A stretch of 64,000 bases of DNA from G965230615 sp965230615 (lineage in GTDB: Bacteria; Pseudomonadota; Gammaproteobacteria; HTCC5015), in contig OZ246012.1 of NCBI GenBank assembly GCA_965230615.1, positions 3,782,001 through 3,846,000 on the forward strand, in the 5' to 3' direction. How positions within the stretch are numbered: position 1 is the stretch's first letter; every line of letters starts with the position of its first letter. Below the pieces are notes generated by a model that was given only the letters and a program-made list of their open reading frames with translations, did not search any database and was not told the DNA's origin. A program made the position numbers and the translations under genes. This document shows, one piece after another, positions 1 through 8,810 of the stretch.

Positions 1-104
1 TTAGGCAGTCTATGTCAAAACAATATTTAGTATTCAAAATAACTGAGTATAGTTATTGGTTAGCCTGACATGGATTCCTTTAATGAAAGTGCAAGGGCGT
101 AAAT

Positions 105-1106
105 ATGGATGGCAAAATGAGGCAGCCCAGAGGTAATAAAAATGTTGTGATTGCTTTTGTTATTATGCTTGCAACATTTATTGTGTTTGCAGCCATTATG
201 AAGCATTACCAGCTATCGGAACTTGCTAATAATACCAATATACGCATTGGTATTAATATTTGGCCAGGTTATGAGTATTTGTTTTTAGCAAAAGAAAAAA
301 AACTATATGAAAAGCATGGCTTAAATGTCGAGTTGGTTGAGTTAGGAGCGCTAACGGATGTCAGGCGGGCTTATGAGCAAGAGCATATTAACGCAATGGC
401 TTCAACCTTGATTGAGCCTGTTGAGGCATATTATCAGTCTGGACGTATGGCTAAAATTGCATTGGTTATCGATTTTTCCAGTGGCGCTGATGTCATTCTC
501 GGGCAAAAGAATATAAGCGATATTAAAGGTTTGCGAGGTAAGCGCATCGGGGCTGAGCCGGCATCACTTGGGCAATTTATTGTGTCTCGGGCATTGCAAT
601 TAGGTGGGTTGACGCTAAATGATATTGATTTTGTGCCGGTGGTGCAGGATGAGATGTTTGATGCCATGCGTAATAAAGAAGTCGATGCCGTAATGACATA
701 CCCACCCTTATCAATGAAAATAAAGTCTGAGCTGGAAACCAAAGAGCTTTTTAGTACAAAGCTGATACCCGGTGAGATCGCTGATGTTATTTCTTTCGAC
801 GTCCAGTTGTTAGAGAATGATCCAACAATTGTGCAAAAAATGCAGCATGTTTTAGCTGAGACGTTGCAATATATTCAAACTAATCCTGAGGAGTCCTATT
901 CGATTTTGGCGGCTAGACAAAAGATTAGTGTGGCTGATTTTAAGGAATCTTTAGAGGGGCTAGAGATAGTAGGTATGGATAAACAATCTGAAATATTGCG
1001 TGCCGATGGGCCGGTAGTTAATGCGCTGTCGACAATTATAGATACTATTCATGTTGAGTATGATGCTGCTGAGAATAAAGTAGCGGTAAGTGAATTTTTA
1101 TATTAA
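105..1106 (+). CDS. NMT1/SsuA-like ABC-type substrate-binding protein, membrane-anchored
   Basis: This 333-residue protein belongs to the type 2 periplasmic binding fold used by thiamine-precursor, nitrate and sulfonate transporters. The mature part opens with IRIGINIWPGYEYLFLAKEK, a typical NMT1-like start, and the two-lobe body fills residues 45-290. Residues 14-32 form a hydrophobic segment after basic residues R7, R10 and K12. No convincing signal-peptidase site follows it, so the protein may stay anchored facing the periplasm. The start is supported by AAGG eight bases upstream. No permease or ATPase gene is adjacent. The next gene, 19 bases on, is a histidine kinase, so I infer a sensory role rather than uptake. 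The ligand is unknown. Confidence 0.8.
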   Translation: MDGKMRQPRGNKNVVIAFVIMLATFIVFAAIMKHYQLSELANNTNIRIGINIWPGYEYLFLAKEKKLYEKHGLNVELVELGALTDVRRAYEQEHINAMASTLIEPVEAYYQSGRMAKIALVIDFSSGADVILGQKNISDIKGLRGKRIGAEPASLGQFIVSRALQLGGLTLNDIDFVPVVQDEMFDAMRNKEVDAVMTYPPLSMKIKSELETKELFSTKLIPGEIADVISFDVQLLENDPTIVQKMQHVLAETLQYIQTNPEESYSILAARQKISVADFKESLEGLEIVGMDKQSEILRADGPVVNALSTIIDTIHVEYDAAENKVAVSEFLY

Positions 1107-1125
1107 GCGTTGAGTTTTATTAGAT

Positions 1126-4100
1126 ATGTTAGGTTATCTTAAAAATGACTCAATTCAGTTCAAAGTACTCTTGCCGTTGGCATTGATTCTGTTGCTTGCG
1201 ATAGCAGGTATGGTGTGGTCTATCCTGGATTTTTTTAAAATGCAAGTTGGTGACCTGTCAGAATCTAGAGTGAGTCAGTTGAGAAATACGATAGACTATA
1301 TTGCTGAATTATCAGAAAATGAGAATAAACTTATTGGTGTTGTGCAAACATTGGGCGCTGAAAGAGATATAAAACTTTTAGCTGTTGTTGACGGCGATAG
1401 TAATATTTTAATAGCTGCCTCAAAGCGAGCATTGATTGGTAAGGAGAGGCAGGTGCTTTATAATTATATTCCCTCAAGAATTATGAAATCCATTGTAGCT
1501 AGAGAGGATATTTTTTTTCTAGATAAGGAAAAAAACAGCTATACGGCGATAGTTAATTTTTCAATGCCTGACTGGCAAGGCAATAAGAAAATTAAATCAG
1601 GAGAAATGTTCTTGGTATTGGATACTTCTGGAATATCCAGCTCTTTAGTAAAGCATCTGCAGCAAGTGTTTTTGGTGGCCATAATGACTATCATGGTGGT
1701 ATTGTTTGTGTTGTATTGGATGTTAAATAAACATATTTTTGGTCCATTATTTAATATGATTGAGGGCCTTAAGTCGAAAATCGATGAGGTCGATGGTGAA
1801 GACCTTATTAAAGTTCATGGTGAAATAAACTGGGTTCAGGATTCGATAAATAGGCTGTTTACGGCGTTGCATAAAAGTCAGGAGTTGTTTAGAGCTATGG
1901 CTAACTCTATACCAGCGATAGCTTGGCTTTCTAATCAAAATAATCAATATACTTTTGTCAATAAGTATGGTTTGGATTTTTTTGATAGCTCACTTGCTAA
2001 TATAACGCATGAATGGCAGCAAAAAATTCATGAAGAAGATCGTGAAAATGCCATACGCATTATATCTGATGCGGTAAAGCTGAAAAAAGACTACTCCGTT
2101 GAATATAGAATCGAAAGACATGATGGCGAATATCGTTGGGTTGTTGACTATGGTATTGCTCGCTTTAATAGTAAAGGTGAATATTCAGGGTATAGTGGTG
2201 TTTGTATGGATATCACTCAAAAAATATTTGCGCAGCAAGACCTGTTGCGTAAGCAAGAAGAGCAGCAGATGATTTTTGATAATGTACCTGTGCGTATTTG
2301 GTATAAGGATGATAAAAATAATATATTGCGTTTGAATAAACAGGCAGCTGAATCAATGGGTATGACGGTCGAGCAGGCTGAAGGTCGTGATGTTTATGAA
2401 TTGTTTCCAGATATTGCCGGGAAATATCACCAGGATGATTTGGAAGTTATCAATACAGGCCAGCCTAAACTTGGCATTGTAGAAGAGTATATACCCAGAG
2501 ATGGGCAGCGGGGTTGGGTGCAAACTGATAAAGTGCCCTATCATGATGTTAAGTCGGGTCGGCGTGCACTTTTTGTTGTGGCACAGGATATTACACAGTT
2601 AAAACAGGTAGAGCAAGCTTTGCGCGATAGTGAAAAGCGCTTTCAACTGGCAGTAGATGGCACCGCAGAAGGTATTTGGGACTGGCCTGATATTCAAGAG
2701 GATGATAAATATTGGTCGCCGCGGTTTAAAGAGTTGCTTGGTTACCAAGAAGAAGAAATAAAAGCCAGCTATTCAGCCTTTATGGATCTGTTGCATCCTG
2801 CTGATATTCAAGGTGTTGCTCAAGCATTACAAGATCATTTTTTTAATAAAAGAGCATTTGATATGGAGTCGCGGTTACAGATGAAAACAGGGGAATATCG
2901 CTGGTTTCATATAAAAGGTAATACTCTGCGCAATGAAAAAAATGAGCCTATCAGGATGGCGGGTGCGATAACTGATATTCAAGATAGAAAAGAGGATGAG
3001 GAGGTTTTAAAGGCACTTTATTCTATTACTTCAAATACTTCATTAGACCTAAATGAGAAAATTCAGTTAATACTGCAGACCGCTGCTGATTATCTAAAAC
3101 TCCCGATTGGGATTGTAAGCTGTATTGAGAATGATAAATATATTATTGAATATTCTGAAACGCCTCAGGATAGTTTGCAAGCTGGTACTATTCTAAATTT
3201 GTCAGATACCTATTGTGCTTGTACTTCTCAGGCTGACAGTGTTGTGGCGCTGCACAAGATTAATTCCAGTGATTTTATGCAATATCATTTCTATAGTGAG
3301 TTTAAACTGGAATCTTATATTGCTGCGCCGTTATTTGTGGATGGCTGTCGCTATGGTACTGTGAATTTTTCTGGAAATGAGCCACGCAAGCAGGAGTTTC
3401 GTGATCGTGAAAAAACATTTGTTCAGGTAGTGTCGCAGTGGATTGGAGATGAAATGACACAGGCTTTGCAAATCAATCGCTTGCTTCGGGTGGAAGAGAA
3501 TTTGGAAAACATGGTTGATAAATTAACCGAGTCTAATATTGAGCTTGAGCGATTTGCTTATGTGGCAGCGCATGACTTTAAAGAGCCTATTCGTATGGTG
3601 CAAAGCTTCACTTCAATTCTAAACACAAAATATTTAAAAGAATTTGATGAGCAAGACAAGCAGTTTGTTGCTTATGTGTTGGAGGCTGCCCAGCGAATGC
3701 AGAGCCTTATTGACGATTTGCTGGACTATTCGAAAATCGAATCGGAAGCTGATAAGAGAGAACAAATTGATTTTGGTGCTGTAGTAACTTATGCACTTGA
3801 TAATTTAAAAGACTGCATTGCTAGTAACCAGGCGAAAATTCATTATGAAGGGTTGCCAGTGATCTCTGCAAACCCTGTCAGACTAACACGGCTACTACAA
3901 AACTTGATTCAAAATGCTATTAAGTATCAAGCTCCTGGCAAGACACCGGAAATATTTGTTGAGTTTGAGGAACAAGATCAGAGTTGGATATTTTCCATTA
4001 AGGATAATGGTATTGGCATGCGTGAAGAGTACCTTAAGAAAATATTTAAACCTTTTAAACGGCTACATGCGCAAAACGAATATTCAGGGACAGGTATAGG

Positions 4101-4245
4101 TTTGTCAGTTTGTAAAAAAGTTGTTAATAGTTGGGGAGGAAAAATTTGGGCCGAATCAACTCTTGGTGAGGGTAGTGAATTTTATTTCACAATTCCCAAA
4201 GAGAGTCCTGATGGGGTAAAACATGACTCTGGTCAAGCAGCGTAA
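1126..4245 (+). CDS. Membrane multi-PAS/GAF sensor histidine kinase
   Basis: This 1039-residue hybrid-free sensor kinase sits in the inner membrane. Transmembrane segments lie near residues 14-34 and 182-203 and enclose a periplasmic sensor region of about 145 residues. Three PAS/PAC units follow (about 255-375, 383-500 and 505-625), then a GAF domain (about 630-780). The HisKA domain carries H816 in the motif AAHDFKEP. The HATPase_c domain has N box LIQNAIKYQ near 927, G1 box DNGIGM and G2 box GTGIGLSV near 989, so the kinase looks active. It has no receiver domain of its own. The REC-REC-GGDEF protein encoded 1 kb downstream is the obvious candidate partner. The upstream binding protein could feed its periplasmic domain. 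No clear ribosome binding site precedes the ATG. Confidence 0.9.
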   Translation: MLGYLKNDSIQFKVLLPLALILLLAIAGMVWSILDFFKMQVGDLSESRVSQLRNTIDYIAELSENENKLIGVVQTLGAERDIKLLAVVDGDSNILIAASKRALIGKERQVLYNYIPSRIMKSIVAREDIFFLDKEKNSYTAIVNFSMPDWQGNKKIKSGEMFLVLDTSGISSSLVKHLQQVFLVAIMTIMVVLFVLYWMLNKHIFGPLFNMIEGLKSKIDEVDGEDLIKVHGEINWVQDSINRLFTALHKSQELFRAMANSIPAIAWLSNQNNQYTFVNKYGLDFFDSSLANITHEWQQKIHEEDRENAIRIISDAVKLKKDYSVEYRIERHDGEYRWVVDYGIARFNSKGEYSGYSGVCMDITQKIFAQQDLLRKQEEQQMIFDNVPVRIWYKDDKNNILRLNKQAAESMGMTVEQAEGRDVYELFPDIAGKYHQDDLEVINTGQPKLGIVEEYIPRDGQRGWVQTDKVPYHDVKSGRRALFVVAQDITQLKQVEQALRDSEKRFQLAVDGTAEGIWDWPDIQEDDKYWSPRFKELLGYQEEEIKASYSAFMDLLHPADIQGVAQALQDHFFNKRAFDMESRLQMKTGEYRWFHIKGNTLRNEKNEPIRMAGAITDIQDRKEDEEVLKALYSITSNTSLDLNEKIQLILQTAADYLKLPIGIVSCIENDKYIIEYSETPQDSLQAGTILNLSDTYCACTSQADSVVALHKINSSDFMQYHFYSEFKLESYIAAPLFVDGCRYGTVNFSGNEPRKQEFRDREKTFVQVVSQWIGDEMTQALQINRLLRVEENLENMVDKLTESNIELERFAYVAAHDFKEPIRMVQSFTSILNTKYLKEFDEQDKQFVAYVLEAAQRMQSLIDDLLDYSKIESEADKREQIDFGAVVTYALDNLKDCIASNQAKIHYEGLPVISANPVRLTRLLQNLIQNAIKYQAPGKTPEIFVEFEEQDQSWIFSIKDNGIGMREEYLKKIFKPFKRLHAQNEYSGTGIGLSVCKKVVNSWGGKIWAESTLGEGSEFYFTIPKESPDGVKHDSGQAA

Positions 4246-4247
4246 TG

Positions 4248-4964
4248 TTAACTTGATTTAGCTTTAATGCTGTCGATGTAAGGCTTAAATAGATGATGGA
4301 TATCTTCCAATTTCTCATCAATGATATAAGGCATTATCTGCGCAAAAGTATCCAGTGAGATAATAGCATTAACAGATGAATCAGCTTTGGAGGCTGCGCG
4401 TAAACGTTTAGCAATAGCTAGGTTTACTGTACGCATGTTCTCATAAATTTCTTTTAAACCATTAAAATTAAATTCAGTCTGGATATCTTCTTTGTGTAGT
4501 AAGTATTGAGCTAGCAGGAACGTTGAGGTTGCGCGGTAAATGGTTTCATCAGAACTGGCAAAGGGTAAGTGATAGCGTGCCATCGGTTTAAAGAAACGAG
4601 TATGTGGGCAGTCGCTAACGGCTATCATAAAACCCATCAGGGAGCTGAGAGCTTCCTGGGCAGAGGCTTCTCGAGAGACTGTTCTTTCATATGTGACAAC
4701 TTCAACCTGGACTTTTTCATAAGACAAGATTTCTTTGAATTTTTCCACGATATCTGCAATATTGGTGGCTAAAGGGCAAAATGTTTCCTGCTGTGGTGAC
4801 AGTGGACAATTTGGGCATTGGTAGTAGTCTAGCAGGCTCCACTCAGGCCGTTTGCCACTCTGGGTGTCAACAAGCTTGACTGAATTTGGGTCAATTTTGA
4901 GAGAGAAATTGACTTGCTTTTGCGCTTCCAGGCAAAATCGATATTCAATAACAATAGGCCCCAT
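4248..4964 (-). CDS. Conserved-looking cysteine-rich protein of unknown function
   Basis: I do not recognise this 238-residue protein with certainty. It is soluble, with no signal peptide or membrane span. An N-terminal half of beta character contains a cysteine cluster at about residues 50-70 (CPNCPL, then CPLA) and a later DCPHTRFF motif. The C-terminal half is helical and acidic. The spaced Cys-Pro motifs could bind a metal or form a redox site; that is inference only. The ATG has a good AAGGA seven bases upstream. The gene is convergent with the histidine kinase, the two stop codons being two bases apart, and lies between that kinase and the REC-REC-GGDEF cyclase. It may therefore belong to the same signalling module. 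Confidence 0.7.
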   Translation of the reverse strand: MGPIVIEYRFCLEAQKQVNFSLKIDPNSVKLVDTQSGKRPEWSLLDYYQCPNCPLSPQQETFCPLATNIADIVEKFKEILSYEKVQVEVVTYERTVSREASAQEALSSLMGFMIAVSDCPHTRFFKPMARYHLPFASSDETIYRATSTFLLAQYLLHKEDIQTEFNFNGLKEIYENMRTVNLAIAKRLRAASKADSSVNAIISLDTFAQIMPYIIDEKLEDIHHLFKPYIDSIKAKSS

Positions 4965-5305
4965 ATATCATCCTTAATAACACTTATCTCAACATGTTTT
5001 ATGTATATCGAGACCCGTTGCCGGAACTTTAGCGGGGCTTATCGGGCCTATAATATGACTATTATCGGACATAAGCATTTGCTTCAAGTTGCTTTGGGAA
5101 ATAGCCGACAAATGTAAACAGTATTCAGTTTAGTTGTATATTAGTGCTGCTGACAGTCATGATAAGCTGTCTTGAGGCCATTTTTGATCCAATTAGAGTG
5201 CTTATCACGAAATAATGGGATATGATTGCTTTTAATGGATGTTTTCGAGGTCAGCACCCTGTAAGTTTTCCTGCAATTTAAGGGCCTAGCGTTAATGCGA
5301 ATAAT
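4965..5305. other. Divergent intergenic region without a recognisable gene
   Basis: These 341 bases separate the minus-strand cysteine-rich gene from the plus-strand REC-REC-GGDEF gene. They must contain the promoters of both. I could not pick a confident -35/-10 pair, a small RNA or a terminator. A short open frame running from the upstream gene into this region has no coding character. Confidence 0.5.
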
Positions 5306-6595
5306 ATGAAAAATCTCTTAATTGTCGAAGATAATCGTATCTCTGGAACCTTGATTCGTACCAAAATTTCTAGCTCGCTGAATCTCAATATTTTTTGGGC
5401 TCAGACGATGGAAGAAGCCGTTAAAATTCTTGATGAGCATCAGAATAACTTCTTTGCTGCATTGCTGGATTATGTCCTGCCAGATGCCTCGAAGGGGCAA
5501 ATCGTCGATGAGGTGGTCGCTAGAGGTATTTCCTCCATCGTATTTACGGCTACAGTGACCGAGCAAGTGCGTACTCAGCTGTGGCAGAAAAATATCGTGG
5601 ATTACGTCATCAAAGATGATGCGCAAAGTATTGAGTATCTTGCCTTCCTATTATGTCGACTAGAAAAGAATCTACGAATTAAAGTGATGGTTGTTGATGA
5701 CTCCCGCTTCTTTAGAACCGTATTAGGTAAACTGTTGCGAGTACATAAATATCAGGTACTTGAGGCTTGCAATGGGGTGGAAGCCTTAGAAATGTTGAAG
5801 ATCAATCCTGATATCAAGCTTGTAATAACCGACTACCAAATGCCAGAAATGGATGGTTATATACTCACGAAAAAAATCCGTAAGAAGTATGGCAGAGATG
5901 GCATCGCTATATTAGGGGTAACATCTGATAAGAATAAGATGACCGGCGCCCGATTTATCAAGAGTGGCGCGAATGACTTCATTGAAAAGAAAAGCTTTAT
6001 TGCAGAGGAGCTTTACTGTCGAGTAAACCAAAGCCTCGAAAATATGGAGAGTATTCAAATTATTCGGGATTTGGCGACAACGGACTTTCTTACCGGCTTG
6101 TATAATCGTCGGCATTTTTATGAGACTGCTGAGAAGTTGCACGGTGGAGCATTAAGGAATGGTAGTAATATGGCATGTGGTATGCTGGATATTGATCACT
6201 TTAAGTCGGTCAACGATACCTATGGTCATGAAGTTGGTGATAAAGCGCTTAAGCATGTGGCCAGCATTCTTAAAAAGCGGTTGCAACGTTCGGCAGATTT
6301 GATTGGCCGCCTAGGTGGTGAAGAGTTTGCTATTTTAGCGAATGATATTGAGTTTGCTGATGCTTTCCAGCTGTTTGAAGATTTACGGAAGCTCATTAGT
6401 TCTAGTCCATTTAAATTACGGGATGGTAAGGAAATATCAATTACTGTCAGTATAGGCGTGTGCACTGAATTAGATGAAAGCCTCGATGAAATGATGCGTA
6501 AAGCGGATGAGTTGTTGTACCGGGCTAAAAATAATGGACGCGATCAAGTTGTCGTTGACTGCGATATGGCTGAGCCAGTGGGCAAATCTGTATAA
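5306..6595 (+). CDS. Dual-receiver diguanylate cyclase (REC-REC-GGDEF)
   Basis: This 429-residue cytoplasmic response regulator makes c-di-GMP from two GTP. Receiver domain 1 covers about residues 1-120 with phosphoacceptor D55 (LLDYVLPD). Receiver 2 covers about 125-245 with D176 (ITDYQMPEMDG). The GGDEF domain covers about 255-420. Its active-site motif is GGEEF at 337-341. The allosteric inhibitory site RSAD occupies 328-331, exactly five residues before the motif, so the enzyme should be active and product-inhibited. The architecture resembles PleD and WspR-type cyclases. The natural phosphodonor is the PAS/GAF kinase encoded just upstream. No strong ribosome binding site is close to the chosen ATG, but the first receiver begins right at it. 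Confidence 0.92.
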   Translation: MKNLLIVEDNRISGTLIRTKISSSLNLNIFWAQTMEEAVKILDEHQNNFFAALLDYVLPDASKGQIVDEVVARGISSIVFTATVTEQVRTQLWQKNIVDYVIKDDAQSIEYLAFLLCRLEKNLRIKVMVVDDSRFFRTVLGKLLRVHKYQVLEACNGVEALEMLKINPDIKLVITDYQMPEMDGYILTKKIRKKYGRDGIAILGVTSDKNKMTGARFIKSGANDFIEKKSFIAEELYCRVNQSLENMESIQIIRDLATTDFLTGLYNRRHFYETAEKLHGGALRNGSNMACGMLDIDHFKSVNDTYGHEVGDKALKHVASILKKRLQRSADLIGRLGGEEFAILANDIEFADAFQLFEDLRKLISSSPFKLRDGKEISITVSIGVCTELDESLDEMMRKADELLYRAKNNGRDQVVVDCDMAEPVGKSV

Positions 6596-6618
6596 ACATG
6601 CAACTGACTTAAAGAATT

Positions 6619-6670
6619 GCCGGTCTGCTGTCGATACGTAATTATATCGACTAATTCAAATTAGACCGGC
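6619..6670 (+). promoter_or_regulatory. Nested inverted repeats before the periplasmic binding protein gene
   Basis: An outer perfect 8-bp repeat, GCCGGTCT at 6619-6626 and AGACCGGC at 6663-6670, encloses an inner perfect 7-bp repeat, GTCGATA at 6630-6636 and TATCGAC at 6645-6651. The outer 3' arm ends six bases before the ATG of the next gene, where a ribosome binding site would sit. It could be a terminator of the upstream cyclase, although it lacks a U-tract, or a 5' leader structure controlling translation. The pairing is directly visible; the role is inferred. Confidence 0.5.
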
Positions 6671-6676
6671 TCTATC

Positions 6677-7789
6677 ATGAAGTATGTCAAACAAGCTCTA
6701 GCAGCTTTCTGTTCGTTGTATTTATTAACATCATCCGTTGCATTTGCTGCGCCACCTATCAAAGTCGTTTTACTTTCACCTGATCAATACAGCAACTCGT
6801 TTTGGGGGCCGCTAATCGACTTCGCGTCGGCAGTTGCAGAAGATCTGAATATAAACTTCTCTGTCAAGTATTCCAGCCCGAATACCTATGCTACTAAAGT
6901 TGATACATTAGCTATTATAAACAGCGAGTCACCGCCTGACTACCTGTTGACAGGATACTATCCTGGCTTGACACATAAATTACTGGAGCTGTGCCAACAG
7001 AAGGGTATTAAGGTTTTTACGTTTAATACCGGTGTGCCAAATAATGAACGATCGTTGGTTGGTGAGCCGCGAGAGAAGTTGCCTAATTGGATAGGTCATA
7101 GTGTGCCTGATGATGTGAGTGCAGGTTATGATTTGGCCGATATTCTGGTGAGGGCTGCACTAAGCAAAGGCATGACTAAGGAAGGGCGTTCTCTGGTTGT
7201 TAATGGTTTTAATGCGGGTAATGGTGAAGTAAAGGCTGATATTGATAGAAGTCGTGGTATACAAAGACGGCTAAGATCCAAGCGGCAGATAACGCTGGGG
7301 AAATTATATTCAACAAACTGGCAGGCAACGGCAGCTGAGAAGCTTACTCAACAACTTTATAAAGACTTTCCAGACACAAAAATCGTTTGGGCTGTAACAG
7401 ATACATTATCTCTGGCAAGCCAGCAGGCATCTATTTCATTTGGTAAACAACCTGGTCGTGATGTGTTGTTTGGCGGTATGGATTGGTCGGCTGCTGCTTT
7501 ACAAGCCATTGCCGATGGGCATATGACTGCGTCAATGGGCGGGCATTTTATGGATGCTGGTTGGGCATTGATCTTAATCCATGATTACCACTATGGTTAT
7601 GATTTTTCTGATATATTGGGCGTGGAAATATCAACCAAGTTAGAGCCAATTACAGTCAAAAACGTGCATGACTATTTGCCAAAGCTCAATAATCCAGATT
7701 GGTCGGCGATTGACTTTAAACGCTACTCTCGCAAGTATAATAACACGCAAAGGCAATACCGGTTTTCTGCTGCACAGGTATTAAATTAA
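6677..7789 (+). CDS. Periplasmic sugar/LuxP-like substrate-binding protein
   Basis: This 370-residue protein has a clear signal peptide with cleavage expected after residue 24 (VAFA-APP). The mature part is a type 1 periplasmic binding fold (Peripla_BP_4, the family of LuxP and ribose-binding proteins), beginning IKVVLLSPDQ and ending with a second-lobe motif FGGMDWSAAALQAIADG. No ABC permease or ATPase lies nearby. LuxP-type proteins commonly pair with membrane signalling proteins. With a histidine kinase and cyclase just upstream, a sensory role is plausible, but transport by components encoded elsewhere cannot be excluded. The ATG lies directly after a nested hairpin, and no good Shine-Dalgarno sequence is visible. 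Confidence 0.82.
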   Translation: MKYVKQALAAFCSLYLLTSSVAFAAPPIKVVLLSPDQYSNSFWGPLIDFASAVAEDLNINFSVKYSSPNTYATKVDTLAIINSESPPDYLLTGYYPGLTHKLLELCQQKGIKVFTFNTGVPNNERSLVGEPREKLPNWIGHSVPDDVSAGYDLADILVRAALSKGMTKEGRSLVVNGFNAGNGEVKADIDRSRGIQRRLRSKRQITLGKLYSTNWQATAAEKLTQQLYKDFPDTKIVWAVTDTLSLASQQASISFGKQPGRDVLFGGMDWSAAALQAIADGHMTASMGGHFMDAGWALILIHDYHYGYDFSDILGVEISTKLEPITVKNVHDYLPKLNNPDWSAIDFKRYSRKYNNTQRQYRFSAAQVLN

Positions 7790-7982
7790 TCCGGTATTAA
7801 ATTAATAGTGAAAGCCCTAGGTCTACGCGGCTGTATTATCAGATACCCTATGCATGTCTGTGAGTTTGAAAAAACAGCGGGACAACAATTTCTGCTGCCA
7901 GCATAAACTGCCTAATGTATTGCATTCGCTTGATCTGATCTGGTATACCTATTGCCTTATCAATCTTAAGCGAGAGGCTGAT

Positions 7983-8810
7983 ATGCTGTTCAAGCCCTGT
8001 GGTAGTATTTCCCTACTGACCGATTTTAGCCTGCGTTCGCCATTTGTCGGGCTTATGCATGCAGTAATTACCCAGCGTTATCCTGAAGCAAAAATAATAG
8101 ATTTATTTCATGAGGTACTGCCTTATGCCATCGCTGAGGCTGGTTTCTGGTTGTCTCGCAGCTATCATTATTTTCCGGCGGGTACAGTGCACGTGGCTGT
8201 TGTTGACCCAGGGGTCGGGTCTGAACGAGCAATTATCGCTGGTTTATGCAAAGGGCAATTATTTTTAGCGCCGAACAACGGTTTGTTGTTGCCTGTGTTC
8301 GCTGGTGAGTCAATGGTTGAATGTCGTCAGCTTGATTTAGCAGCTGTTAAGCAATACTGCTTACCTGAAATTAGTGCTACATTTCACGGACGTGATATAT
8401 TTGCACCGGTAGCTGCGGCATTGGCGGCTGGGCAGTGTGATTTTGAGCAGCTTGGGCCAAGTATGGCAGTAGATGATCTCATGAATACAGCTGATAGTGT
8501 CATTCAGCCAGCCAACTGGATAGATGATTGCCTCACCGGCGCTGTGGTCAGTATTGATCATTATGGTAATTTAATGACTAATATTGATGTGAGTATGTTA
8601 GGCGAGCAACGTAACTGGCATGTAATCTGTAATAAACAATGTTTTACATTAACATATACTTATGCCTCGTCAGCACCTGGGACGGCAATAGCACTTATTA
8701 ACTCTTTAAATGTTGTTGAAATCGCTATTGTTAATGGTAATGCGACGCAAGAGCTTGATATAAAGCGTGGAGCAAAGGTAATAATACAGCAAGGTGCAGA
8801 TTGTGGATAA
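7983..8810 (+). CDS. SAM hydroxide adenosyltransferase (DUF62 family)
   Basis: This protein hydrolyses S-adenosylmethionine to adenosine and methionine using water or hydroxide, as known for the DUF62 family related to fluorinase. From the start chosen here it is 275 residues. The expected catalytic triad is visible: D75 and R82 within VDPGVGSER and H135 within FHGRD. Other family motifs are LLTDFSLRSPFVG near the N-terminus and IDHYGNLMTNI. The frame is open upstream to 7854, but the ATG at 7983 has a GAGAGG ribosome binding site and begins just before the conserved fold, so I prefer it. It overlaps the next gene by a few bases, suggesting coupled translation. Confidence 0.88.
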   Translation: MLFKPCGSISLLTDFSLRSPFVGLMHAVITQRYPEAKIIDLFHEVLPYAIAEAGFWLSRSYHYFPAGTVHVAVVDPGVGSERAIIAGLCKGQLFLAPNNGLLLPVFAGESMVECRQLDLAAVKQYCLPEISATFHGRDIFAPVAAALAAGQCDFEQLGPSMAVDDLMNTADSVIQPANWIDDCLTGAVVSIDHYGNLMTNIDVSMLGEQRNWHVICNKQCFTLTYTYASSAPGTAIALINSLNVVEIAIVNGNATQELDIKRGAKVIIQQGADCG

